From: Thioalkalivibrio sulfidiphilus HL-EbGr7
GTDB lineage: Bacteria; Pseudomonadota; Gammaproteobacteria; Ectothiorhodospirales; Ectothiorhodospiraceae
NCBI RefSeq assembly: GCF_000021985.1
Contig: NC_011901.1
Coordinates: forward strand, 1,922,001-1,986,000
Length of the DNA: 64,000 bases
Reading direction: 5' to 3'
Every line of letters begins with the position of its first letter. Position 1 is the first letter of the stretch. The position numbers and the translations under genes are program-made. Of this stretch, positions 16,405 to 26,609 are shown one piece after another. Under the pieces are notes generated by a model that did no database searches, was not told where the DNA came from, and saw only the letters and a list, made by a program, of their open reading frames with translations.

Positions 16405-16476
16405 GCTTAACGTTGAACTCACCGATGGCAATGGAGCGCGAGCGGAACTGGCATCCGGTGCAGTGACTTGTTATGC
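16405..16476 (-). repeat. Integron attC recombination site (72 bp)
   Basis: On the minus strand it starts with GCATAAC (overlapping the upstream stop codon) and ends with GTTAAGC, which fits GTTRRRY. Inside, CACTGCACCG and CGGTGAG face each other as inner boxes around an imperfect palindromic centre. The order of parts and size are as expected for attC. Confidence 0.8.
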
Positions 16477-16944
16477 AGCGCCGCCCTCACCTTCGACTGC
16501 GATATCAAAATGCAAGACATCTTCACGCCTCCCCAGCTTTGTATACAAGGCGACTGCTGGTACGTCTTCAATGCCGGTGTCGGCTTGAACGAAGATCACG
16601 TAGGCGCCTCGCATAGCAGCTATTTCCTTTAGCTTCTCAATCAACATTGTCGCAATCCCTTCTCGCCGATGCCCGATGGCCACCGCAAGATCGTAAATGT
16701 AGACCTCGCTGCGCTCCTGCTCGAACTTCTTCAGTTCATACGCGGCGATGCCGCCGATGACAACTCGATTCTTCAAGGCTGCCAGCGCAATGAAGGAATC
16801 ACCGCCGAGCAGTCGTTCCAGATAATCGTCACTCGGGGGGTTCGAAGTGTAGGTTTCCTGTTCATTGAATGCCTCGCCAAACGTTGTCAACAACGCTTTC
16901 ATCAGCGGCACATCATTCGGGGTGAGATGGCGAATGTCTATCAA
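16471..16944 (-). CDS. AAC(3)-I family aminoglycoside N-acetyltransferase, first cassette
   Basis: The protein has the GNAT fold and matches AAC(3)-I enzymes block by block: DSFIALAAL, ELKKFEQERSEVYIYDLAV, the acetyl-CoA loop HRREGIA, and ALYTKLGRREDVLHFDI. These enzymes acetylate gentamicin-type aminoglycosides at N3. I choose the TTG at 16944 because ACGGAGG lies eight bases upstream and the protein then lines up with the family N-terminus. An ATG far upstream at 17061 would run through the attI region. The stop codon lies inside the attC. Whether it gives resistance cannot be read from sequence. Confidence 0.85.
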   Translation of the reverse strand: MIDIRHLTPNDVPLMKALLTTFGEAFNEQETYTSNPPSDDYLERLLGGDSFIALAALKNRVVIGGIAAYELKKFEQERSEVYIYDLAVAIGHRREGIATMLIEKLKEIAAMRGAYVIFVQADTGIEDVPAVALYTKLGRREDVLHFDIAVEGEGGAA

Positions 16945-16962
16945 CTGGGCTACCTCCGTGCT

Positions 16963-17100
16963 GCATAACAGTTGATTAGACGGATTCTGACATATCGGTG
17001 ATATGCGGATTCCGTATAGTACGGGGAACCCTTGCCTTTCCGGTGTGTGTTGCGGAAGCATGAATCCTGTTCAGGAGCTTCGTGCACACAGGGAGGTGCC
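16963..17100 (-). other. attI-like region between integrase relic and first cassette
   Basis: On the minus strand GTTATGC at 16963-16969 marks the junction with the first cassette, and its sequence matches the outer box of attC. The region to the right, up to the integrase start at 17103, is where attI and the cassette promoter would lie. A weak -10-like TACTAT is present, but I could not define a promoter. Confidence 0.55.
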
Positions 17101-17102
17101 TT

Positions 17103-17315
17103 ATGGCGACAGGTGGTCGCGCCGACAGGGAACGCCGGTTTTGGGATCGTTACCGGCATATTCTTCTTTCTCGAGGGGTTAGATCCGCATCGGTAGGCTG
17201 TTATGTGATGCGGGCGGAGCAGTTCATCCGCACCTTTCCGAAGAGGCGGCGGGCGGCGTATCTCGGTACGCTGCGCCACAGTCTGACCGTGCGCAGCCCG
17301 CTGGATGCAGGCTGA
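17103..17315 (+). pseudogene. Internally deleted integron-type tyrosine integrase
   Basis: The ATG at 17103 follows GGGAGGTG. Residues 1-50 look like the N-terminal DNA-binding part of long IntI-like integrases (RFWDRYRHILLSRGV, then RAEQFIRTFPKRR). The frame then jumps to LTVRSPLDAG and stops, which resembles the family's very last residues (VRSPLD). All of the catalytic core, with its Arg-His-Arg-Tyr residues, is missing. It faces away from the cassettes, as intI does. It cannot be active. Confidence 0.7.
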
Positions 17316-17480
17316 ATGGAATGCATTGGGCAGCTTCATGGATGACCAGACTCCCTGTCTGTCTTCTTTGCCCCGACTTTAACGGTGGCGGGCGAGGGAG
17401 GCAAACGACGGCCGCTGCCCTGTCTTTGAGGTTTCGTATTTCCCCTCTGAGGCCTCTGTGCCCTCTGTGGCTAACCCGCC

Positions 17481-17742
17481 TTAACCCGCATATCTCACCG
17501 GGATTGCGGGAGCAGGCGAAGGATTCGTGTCTGTAGGCGCCGCTCTGGAGCGAAACCCATAGCAATAGCTATGGGTTGAGTGAAGAGCAAGCCTACGGGC
17601 GCGAAGACGAGCCTGAACCGCGATAGGACTCCGGCGGGAACAGACTGTCATGCTGAGTTCGCCGGCCATTTCAGTGTATTCCACTTGGGTTTCAGCTTGT
17701 TACGCGTCCGCTGGTGTCCGACCGGTGAGATATGCGGGTTAA
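17481..17742. mobile_element. 262-bp MITE-like element with 21-bp terminal inverted repeats
   Basis: TTAACCCGCATATCTCACCGG is repeated in inverted form at 17722-17742. The inside has no gene, but holds a hairpin AACCCATAG/CTATGGGTT (17554-17577). The right end overlaps the tatD stop codon. A partial copy of the end sequence is at 2888-2902. I did not recognise the IS family and saw no clear target duplication. Confidence 0.75.
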
Positions 17743-18518
17743 TCCTTCAAAGCACCAAACAGCTGCTGATAGTTGCGCGTCGTGAGCGCCGCGATGCTTT
17801 CAAGGTCGCTGCCGCGCACCTCGGCCACCTTCGCGGCCACGTCACGCACCCAGGCGGGGTGGTTGCCCTTGCCGCGATGGGGCACCGGGGCGAGGTAGGG
17901 GGAATCGGTCTCCACCAGCAGGCGGTCGTCGGGGACCTGGCGGGCCACCTCGCGCAGTTCATCGGCGTTGCGGAAGGTGACGATGCCGGAAAACGAGATG
18001 TAGAAGCCCAGATCCAGGGCGGCTTGCGCCATCTCCCAGGTCTCGGTGAAGCAATGCATCACACCGCGCACCTGATCGGCGCCCTCCTCCTTGAGGATCC
18101 TGATGGTGTCCTCCCGGGCGTCACGGGTGTGGATGATGAGCGGCTTGCCCACCTCCCGCGCGGCGCGGATGTGAGTGCGAAAGCGCTCCCGCTGCCACTC
18201 GTTGTCCTCGGGGTGGTAGTGATAGTCGAGCCCCGTCTCGCCGATGGCCACCACCCGGGGATCGCGACCCCGGCTCACCAGGTCCTCCACCGTGGGATCG
18301 GCCCCCTCGGTCTCGCCGGGGTGCACGCCCACGGAGCAGGACACATCCGCATAGCGCTCGGCGATGCCCCGCACCGTGGGGTATTCCTCCAGGGAGATGC
18401 TCACGCACAGCATGTGCCCCACGCCGGCAGCGCGGGCGCTGTCCATGACCTTGTCCAGGGAACCGTCGAAGGGCTCCAGATCGATGCGATCCAGATGGCA
18501 GTGGGAGTCGATGAGCAT
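17739..18518 (-). CDS. tatD: TatD-family metal-dependent deoxyribonuclease
   Basis: The start is the ATG at 18518 (MLIDSHCHLD), which gives the family's N-terminal metal motif; an ATG seven codons upstream is less likely. Further motifs are SVGVHPGE, GETGLDYHY, LIIHTRDA, GVMHCFTET and LLVETDSPYLAP, all of the TatD/YcfH amidohydrolase fold. These enzymes are 3'-5' exonucleases acting in DNA repair. It is the last gene of the fab-holB-pilZ run, as in other gammaproteobacteria. Its stop codon is formed inside a mobile-element end. Confidence 0.95.
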   Translation of the reverse strand: MLIDSHCHLDRIDLEPFDGSLDKVMDSARAAGVGHMLCVSISLEEYPTVRGIAERYADVSCSVGVHPGETEGADPTVEDLVSRGRDPRVVAIGETGLDYHYHPEDNEWQRERFRTHIRAAREVGKPLIIHTRDAREDTIRILKEEGADQVRGVMHCFTETWEMAQAALDLGFYISFSGIVTFRNADELREVARQVPDDRLLVETDSPYLAPVPHRGKGNHPAWVRDVAAKVAEVRGSDLESIAALTTRNYQQLFGALKD

Positions 18519-18533
18519 ATGGGGCAATTCAAC

Positions 18534-18593
18534 ATTCAACGTTCAAAATTCAAAGGTGCAGCGACTTTGAATCTTGAATTTTGAACGTTGAAT
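18534..18593. repeat. Intergenic palindrome (TTCAAAATTCAA family)
   Basis: Two perfect 20-base arms, ATTCAACGTTCAAAATTCAA and its complement, lie at 18534-18553 and 18574-18593 between pilZ and tatD. Related copies occur at 51540 and 62648. Confidence 0.85.
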
Positions 18594-18599
18594 TTCGGT

Positions 18600-18941
18600 T
18601 TACATGGTATGGGTCGGGCGATCCGCCTGCAGGGCGCCGGCCAGCAGGCCTTCGATCTTGTTGCGGGTGGCGCCGTTGTCCTGGGGATTGAACTGCACGC
18701 CGATGCCCGGGGTGCGGTTGCCCTGGGCGCGGGGCGGGGTGACCCAGATGATCTTGCCCGCCACCGGCATGCGCTCGCGCTCCTCCATGAGGGTCAGCAG
18801 CATGAACACCTCGTCGCCCAGCTTGTAGGGCTTCTGGGTGGGGATGAACAGACCGCCGTTCTTCACGAACGGCATGTAGGCAGCGTACAAGGAGTTCTTG
18901 TCCTTGATGGCCAGCGAGAGAATGCCCTGTCCTGCCGACAT
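18600..18941 (-). CDS. pilZ: Type IV pilus protein PilZ
   Basis: At 113 residues it has the size and sequence style of PilZ itself (IKDKNSLYAAYMPFVKNGGL, then FIPTQKPYKLGDEVFMLLTL, then GKIIWVTPP). PilZ works in type IV pilus assembly with PilB and FimX. Like other true PilZ proteins it lacks the c-di-GMP-binding arginine motif. It begins 12 bases after holB, the usual position in this operon. Confidence 0.95.
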   Translation of the reverse strand: MSAGQGILSLAIKDKNSLYAAYMPFVKNGGLFIPTQKPYKLGDEVFMLLTLMEERERMPVAGKIIWVTPPRAQGNRTPGIGVQFNPQDNGATRNKIEGLLAGALQADRPTHTM

Positions 18942-18953
18942 GCGGTGACTCCC

Positions 18954-21593
<2,640 letters not shown>

Positions 21594-21597
<4 letters not shown>

Positions 21598-22406
21598 GCC
21601 ACGCCCTCCGAAAGCGCCCGGCGCAGGCGCGCCACCAGCTCATGGCGCGGGAGCTCGCGACCGTCGAGCCGGCGCACGGGCCAGAGGCCGATCAGGGTGT
21701 TGGTGAGGAACAGGCCGCGGGCCTTGAACAGGTCCGCGACCGAGAGCCGCGCCTCCTGGCAGGAGACGCCCAGCGCCCGGGCCGCATCCAGCACCCGGGC
21801 ACGGGTGATCCCCGCCACGCCGCACTGATCCAGCAGCGGCGTGATCAGGGTCTGGTCGTCCCGGATCAGGAACAGGTTGCTCATGGTGCCTTCCACCACA
21901 TGGTCGTCGGTATCCAGCATGATGCCTTCCTGGAATTCATCCTGCCATTCACTGCGTCCCAACACCTGCTCCAGGCGGTTGAGATGCTTGATGCCCGCCA
22001 GGGCCGGGTTGCGGCCGAGCCGAGTTTGGCACACGCAGACCTCCACGCCCTCTTCTGACCAGGCCGCGGGCGGATCGGAGGTCTCGAAGCCCATCACGAT
22101 GCGAGTTGGCTCGGGCTTCAAAGGCGGGCGATAGCCCCGGAGGCCGACGCCCCGGGTCAGGATCAGCTTCAGCGCCCCGAATCCGCCGCCGGCCAGCACC
22201 CGGTGCGCCTCGGCCAGCCACAGACCGGCATCCGGCGCGGGCAGGCCCAGGCGCGCGCAGCCCCCGGCCATGCGCGCCATGTGCCGATCCCAGTGCAGGG
22301 GCTTGCCGTCGCGCACCGCCAGGGTCTCGAACAGGCCGTCGCCGTAGGCCAGCCCCCGGTCCTGGACCGGCAGGGTGTCTCCCGCTTGTCCGTTGACCAG
22401 AATCAT
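21594..22406 (-). CDS. pabC: Aminodeoxychorismate lyase
   Basis: PabC is a PLP fold-type IV enzyme that makes p-aminobenzoate and pyruvate from aminodeoxychorismate for folate. The start is the ATG at 22406 (MILVNGQ), which overlaps the pabB stop (ATGA). Motifs are DRGLAYGDGLFET, the PLP lysine in LAGIKHLNRLEQVLG, and EGTMSNLFLI. Length is usual. A longer frame upstream is only pabB shadow. Confidence 0.95.
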
Positions 22407-23710
22407 GGACGCAGGGCCCGCAGCAGGCCCTCCGCCTTGTGGCGGGTCTCCTCCAGCTCCCGCTGGGGATCGGAGTCGGCGACGATGCCGGCGCCGGTGC
22501 GAAAGTGCACCTGGTTGCCCCGCTGCACCAGGGTGCGGATGAGGATGTTGAGGTCCATGTCCCCGTCGCGGTTGAGGTAGCCCAGGGAGCCGGTGTAGGC
22601 ACCCCGCCCTTCCTGCTCCAGCTCGGCGATGATCTCCATGCAGCGCACCTTGGGGCAGCCGGTGATGGTGCCGCCGGGAAACACCGCCCGGATCACCTCG
22701 CCGGGGCTGATGCCGGGGCGCAGCCGGCCGGTGACGTTGGAGACGATGTGGTGCACGTGGGGATAGGTCTCGAGCGTCATGAGTTCGTCCACCTGGATGC
22801 TGCCCGGCACGCACAGACGGCCCAGGTCGTTGCGCTCCAGGTCCAGCAGCATGATGTGCTCGGCGCGCTCCTTGGGATGGGCCAGCAGCTGGGTGGCCAG
22901 GGCCCGGTCCGACTCCAGGGCCTCGCCCCGGGGACGGGTGCCTGCGATGGGCCGGGTGTCCACCCGTTCGCCGCGCACACGCACCAGGCGTTCCGGCGAG
23001 GAACTGACGATGTGCCCGCCGGGCAGGCTGGCCAGCGCCGCGAAAGGGGCCGGGTTGCGAGTGCGCAGGCGGTCATAGAGCTCTGCCGCCGCCACCGGCT
23101 CGCGCAAGCGCGCCTGCCAGGCACGGGACAGGTTCACCTGGAACACGTCACCCTCGCGGATGTAGTCGATGATGCGCTCCACACCACGCAGGTAGCGTCG
23201 GGGCGCGTCCTCCTCCAGGGATTCGAGCACCAGGGGCGTGGCCGCGGCATCGCTTCCATCCAGCGCGGCCAGATCGGCGCGCATCTGTTCCAGTGCCGAC
23301 TCATGACCCGGTTCGGCCACCAGGTGGGTCAGGCCCTGTTCGTGGTCCACCACCAGGGCACAGGGGAAGCGCTGAGCGAAGGCCACGGGCAGCGCGCAGG
23401 GATCCAGGGGCAGATCCAGCACCGGCTCCACCTGCGCGGCCAGCTCGTAAGCCAGGAACAGGAACCAGCCGCCGCGAAACGGCAGGGGGTCGGCGGCATC
23501 GTTCAGGGGCGCGATCCGCTCGCGCTGCCACCAGGCATCCAGGGCGCGCAGGAAATCCCCGGATCCGCCGTCGGCGTCCAGGCTCAGGGTTTCGCCGGGG
23601 AAGGCGAACAGGATGCTGTAACGGGCCTGGGGCGTGCCCTTGAGCGCGCTTTCCAGGAGATGGGGATATCTGCCGGGCCAGCGCCGGTGCAGCGCCAGCA
23701 GGTCCGTCAC
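22403..23710 (-). CDS. pabB: Aminodeoxychorismate synthase component I
   Basis: PabB aminates chorismate with ammonia supplied by PabA. It has the anthranilate-synthase fold: YLRGVERIIDYIREGDVFQV, SSSPERLVRVRG, RPIAGTRPRG and FPGGTITGCPK. The start is uncertain. I place it at the GTG at 23710, since the frame to the right runs into fabF and a strong hairpin (23713-23747) lies there. It is coupled to pabC by overlap. The pabA partner is not in the window. Confidence 0.9.
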   Translation of the reverse strand: MTDLLALHRRWPGRYPHLLESALKGTPQARYSILFAFPGETLSLDADGGSGDFLRALDAWWQRERIAPLNDAADPLPFRGGWFLFLAYELAAQVEPVLDLPLDPCALPVAFAQRFPCALVVDHEQGLTHLVAEPGHESALEQMRADLAALDGSDAAATPLVLESLEEDAPRRYLRGVERIIDYIREGDVFQVNLSRAWQARLREPVAAAELYDRLRTRNPAPFAALASLPGGHIVSSSPERLVRVRGERVDTRPIAGTRPRGEALESDRALATQLLAHPKERAEHIMLLDLERNDLGRLCVPGSIQVDELMTLETYPHVHHIVSNVTGRLRPGISPGEVIRAVFPGGTITGCPKVRCMEIIAELEQEGRGAYTGSLGYLNRDGDMDLNILIRTLVQRGNQVHFRTGAGIVADSDPQRELEETRHKAEGLLRALRP

Positions 23711-23712
23711 CG

Positions 23713-23747
23713 CATCCAGGCAGGGGGCGCGGCCCCCTGCCTGGATG
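23713..23747. repeat. 15-bp hairpin between fabF and pabB
   Basis: CATCCAGGCAGGGGG and its perfect complement surround five bases (CGCGG). It starts four bases after the fabF stop and ends just before the likely pabB start. No T-run follows on the minus strand, so I cannot call it an intrinsic terminator; it may limit read-through or pabB translation. Confidence 0.7.
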
Positions 23748-23750
23748 GGA

Positions 23751-24989
23751 TCAGAGCATCCGGAAGACGAGGGTGCCGTTGGTGCCACCAAATCCGAAGG
23801 AATTGGACAGGCCCACGTTGATCTTCATCTCACGGGCGGTATTGGGCACGTAGTCCAGATCGCACTCGGGGTCCGGGTTGTCCAGGTTGATGGTGGGGGG
23901 GATCACGCCGTGCTTCATGGCCAGGGCCAGGAACACCGCCTCCACGCCGCCGGCGGCACCCAGCAGGTGGCCGGTCATGGACTTGGTGGAGCTGATGGCC
24001 ACCTTGTAGGCGTGATCGCCCAGGGCGCGCTTGGCGGCCATGGTCTCGGCCACGTCGCCGGCCGGGGTGGAGGTGCCGTGGGCGTTGATGTAGTCCACGT
24101 CCGTGGGATTGAGACCTGCGTCCCTGAGGGCCATGAGCATGCAGTTGGCCGCACCCTCGCCGCCCGCGGACGGCTGGGTCATGTGGTAGGCGTCGCTGTT
24201 CCAGCCGAAACCGGCCAGCTCGCAGTAGATCTGCGCACCACGGGCCTTGGCGTGCTCGTACTCCTCCAGCACCAGCGCGCCGGCGCCATCGCCCAGCACG
24301 AAGCCGTCCCGGTCCTTGTCCCAGGGACGGCTGGCGCGGGCGGGATCGTCGTTGCGCGTGGACAGGGCGCGGGCGGCAGCGAAGCCGCCGATGCCCAGCG
24401 GCGTGGTGGCCATCTCGGCACCACCGGCGACCATCACGTCCACGTCGCCGTACATGATCATGCGCGCGGCATCACCGATGTTGTGGGTACCGGTGGCGCA
24501 GGCGGAGACGATGGAGATGTTCGGACCCTTCAGGCCACACATGATGGACAGGTTGCCGGCCACCATGTTGATGATCGCGCTGGGCACGAAGAAGGGCGAG
24601 ATCTTGCGGGCACCACCGTTGAGATAGGCCGTGTGGCTCTTCTCGATGTAGGGCAGACCGCCGATGCCGGAGCCGATGGCCACGCCGATGCGCTCTGCGT
24701 TCTGCTCGGTCACCTCGAGGCCGGAATCCTTGATGGCCTGCAGGCCAGCGGCGATGCCGTAATGGACGAAGGTGTCCATCTTGCGCTGGTCCTTGGGGGT
24801 GATGTAATCGTCGGCATTGAAGTCCCGCACCGCGCCGGAGATGCGCACCGGCATCTCGGAGGCGTCAAAGACGTCAATGGGTGTAATCCCGCTGCGGCCT
24901 GCGGTGATGTTGTCCCAGGCGGACTGGATGGTGGATCCGACCGGGGAGACGATCCCCAGTCCAGTGATGACGACGCGCCGTTTAGACAA
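23751..24989 (-). CDS. fabF: 3-oxoacyl-ACP synthase II
   Basis: FabF condenses malonyl-ACP with longer acyl-ACP in fatty acid synthesis. The nucleophilic cysteine is in [12 protein letters not shown], and the two histidines are in [11 protein letters not shown] and [12 protein letters not shown]. The C-terminus [13 protein letters not shown] is typical. The start is a TTG at 24989 with GAGGG upstream; [10 protein letters not shown] is the usual N-terminus and no ATG fits. It is 412 aa, normal. Confidence 0.97.
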   Translation of the reverse strand: MSKRRVVITGLGIVSPVGSTIQSAWDNITAGRSGITPIDVFDASEMPVRISGAVRDFNADDYITPKDQRKMDTFVHYGIAAGLQAIKDSGLEVTEQNAERIGVAIGSGIGGLPYIEKSHTAYLNGGARKISPFFVPSAIINMVAGNLSIMCGLKGPNISIVSACATGTHNIGDAARMIMYGDVDVMVAGGAEMATTPLGIGGFAAARALSTRNDDPARASRPWDKDRDGFVLGDGAGALVLEEYEHAKARGAQIYCELAGFGWNSDAYHMTQPSAGGEGAANCMLMALRDAGLNPTDVDYINAHGTSTPAGDVAETMAAKRALGDHAYKVAISSTKSMTGHLLGAAGGVEAVFLALAMKHGVIPPTINLDNPDPECDLDYVPNTAREMKINVGLSNSFGFGGTNGTLVFRML

Positions 24990-25026
24990 GCTCTTGCCCT
25001 CGGAGATTTAAGTTTCCAGGCGGTTC

Positions 25027-25071
25027 AAAAACACCCGTGGCCGCGATCAGTCTGCACTGGTCGCGGCCACG
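25027..25071 (-). terminator. Intrinsic terminator of acpP
   Basis: On the minus strand a 15-bp stem (CGTGGCCGCGACCAG, one G-T pair) with a six-base loop is followed by GGTGTTTTT. It lies about 40 bases after the acpP stop. It can produce a short, abundant acpP message and reduce read-through to fabF. Confidence 0.85.
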
Positions 25072-25111
25072 ATGTCGAGGTACTGAACCGGAAGCGGCGT
25101 TCCGGTTTCAA

Positions 25112-25351
25112 TCAACCCTGAGCGTGGGCGTTGATGTAATCAATCGCCTGCTGCACGGTGGTGATCTTTTCCGCTTCCTCGTCAGGAATTTCGGTCTCGA
25201 ATTCTTCTTCGAGGGCCATGACGAGTTCCACGGTGTCCAGAGAATCCGCGCCCAGATCTTCGACGAAGGAAGCGCTGTTGGTGACTTCTTCTTCCTTCAC
25301 GCCCAGCTGTTCCACAACGATTTTCTTGACGCGTTCTTCAATGTTGCTCAT
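25112..25351 (-). CDS. acpP: Acyl carrier protein
   Basis: The 79-residue, very acidic protein carries acyl chains on a phosphopantetheine arm attached to the serine in [11 protein letters not shown]. The start is the ATG at 25351 ([11 protein letters not shown]), preceded by AAGGGGATTGTC. The longer frame upstream is spurious. It is between fabG and fabF as expected and has its own terminator. Confidence 0.98.
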   Translation of the reverse strand: MSNIEERVKKIVVEQLGVKEEEVTNSASFVEDLGADSLDTVELVMALEEEFETEIPDEEAEKITTVQQAIDYINAHAQG

Positions 25352-25613
25352 GGTTTGACAATCCCCTTGTTGGATAGGCAGCCGAAGCTGGGCCGCTATT
25401 CTAGATAAATCCCCCAGACCGTTCCACCTGAAGTGGCTGGCGCAGAGCGCTGGTCCGGGATTGCAAGTCTTCAAGGGGCGCGAGTATCACCCGGCCCCAC
25501 ATCCGCTGTAAACCACCGCAACACACTTTCCTGTACCGGGTTCGGCAGCGGAATGAGTACTAAAAGAGCTTTCTGTTGAGTTCGTTACAGCAGGTTTCTC
25601 ATGTACAGCACCA

Positions 25614-26357
25614 TCAGGCCATGTACATACCGCCATTGACGTGCAGGGTCTCTCCGGTGATGTAGGCGGCCGCCGGCGAGGCCAGGAAGGCCACCACGGA
25701 GGCGATCTCCTCCGGGCGACCCAGGCGACCCAAGGGGATCTGACCCAGCAGGGCATCACGCTGGGCCTCGGGCAGGCCACGGGTCATGTCGGTGTCGATG
25801 AAGCCGGGGGCCACGGTGTTCACGGTGATGCCCCGTGAGCCCACTTCCCGGGCGAGCGACTTGCCCAGGCCCAGCAGACCCGCCTTGGCGGCGGCGTAGT
25901 TGGTCTGCCCGGCATTGCCGCTGGAACCCACCACGGAGCCCACGTTGATGATGCGGCCCTTGCGGGCCTTCATCATGCCCCGCAGCACGCCCCGGGTGAC
26001 GCGCCACACGGCGGTCAGGTTGGTCTGGATGATGTCATCCCACTCCTCGTCCTTCATGCGCATCATCAGGTTGTCCCGGGTGATGCCCGCATTGTTGACC
26101 AGGATGGAGATGCCACCGAGATCGTCGCTGATCTGCTTGATGGCCGCCTCGACCGCCTCGGCATCGGTCACGTTCAGGGCCATGCCCCGACCCTTCAGGC
26201 CCGCCTCGCGCAGATAGGCGGTGATGGCCTCGGCGCCGGATTCGCTGGTGGCGGTACCCACCACGGTGGCGCCCTGCTCCGCCAGGGCCATGGCGATGGC
26301 CTTGCCGATGCCGCGGCTCGAGCCGGTGACCAGTGCGATCTCGTTTTCCAGACTCAT
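25614..26357 (-). CDS. fabG: 3-oxoacyl-ACP reductase
   Basis: FabG reduces 3-oxoacyl-ACP with NADPH. The cofactor motif is VTGSSRGIGKAIA, the Asn is in NNAGITRD, the catalytic serine in SVVGSSGNAG, and the Tyr-Lys pair in YAAAKAG. The ATG at 26357 follows CAGGAGAAGC. The 262 bases between it and acpP have no gene and could hold an acpP promoter. Length 247 aa is normal. Confidence 0.97.
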   Translation of the reverse strand: MSLENEIALVTGSSRGIGKAIAMALAEQGATVVGTATSESGAEAITAYLREAGLKGRGMALNVTDAEAVEAAIKQISDDLGGISILVNNAGITRDNLMMRMKDEEWDDIIQTNLTAVWRVTRGVLRGMMKARKGRIINVGSVVGSSGNAGQTNYAAAKAGLLGLGKSLAREVGSRGITVNTVAPGFIDTDMTRGLPEAQRDALLGQIPLGRLGRPEEIASVVAFLASPAAAYITGETLHVNGGMYMA

Positions 26358-26440
26358 GAAAGCTTCTCCTGACAATGATGCGGGCCGCTTCGGGCGGTCC
26401 GATATATTAAATGTTCGACGGACTCAGCCCTGCACCTGCC

Positions 26441-26609
26441 CTAGGAGCCTGTCGGACTTAGGTGCCCGTAGCGAGCTGAATGGGAGAGTGAGGCCATTTT
26501 TTCGATCGTTTGAGGAGAATAGCCGTCGCTATTTGACGAAAAGGATCGGAAAAATGGACCGCTCTCCCACCAGCGCAGTAGGCGCAGCCTAAGTCCGACA
26601 GGCTCCTAG
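26441..26609. mobile_element. 169-bp MITE-like element inserted in the 3' end of fabD
   Basis: CTAGGAGCCTGTCGGACTTA (continuing one base more) is repeated in inverted form at 26589-26609. The inside has no gene. Inverted pieces near the middle (TTTTTCGATC and GATCGGAAAAA) extend the symmetry. The right end codes for the last residues and stop of fabD. Confidence 0.85.

Noticed and set aside
16992-17011. CATATCGGTGATATGCGGAT as another copy of the 262-bp element end
   Set aside because: The match to the end is broken by several changes and no partner is near, so it is within chance for a partly palindromic sequence.
23634-25121. A 495-codon plus-strand open frame
   Set aside because: It is the mirror of fabF and the acpP region and has no motifs or ribosome binding site.
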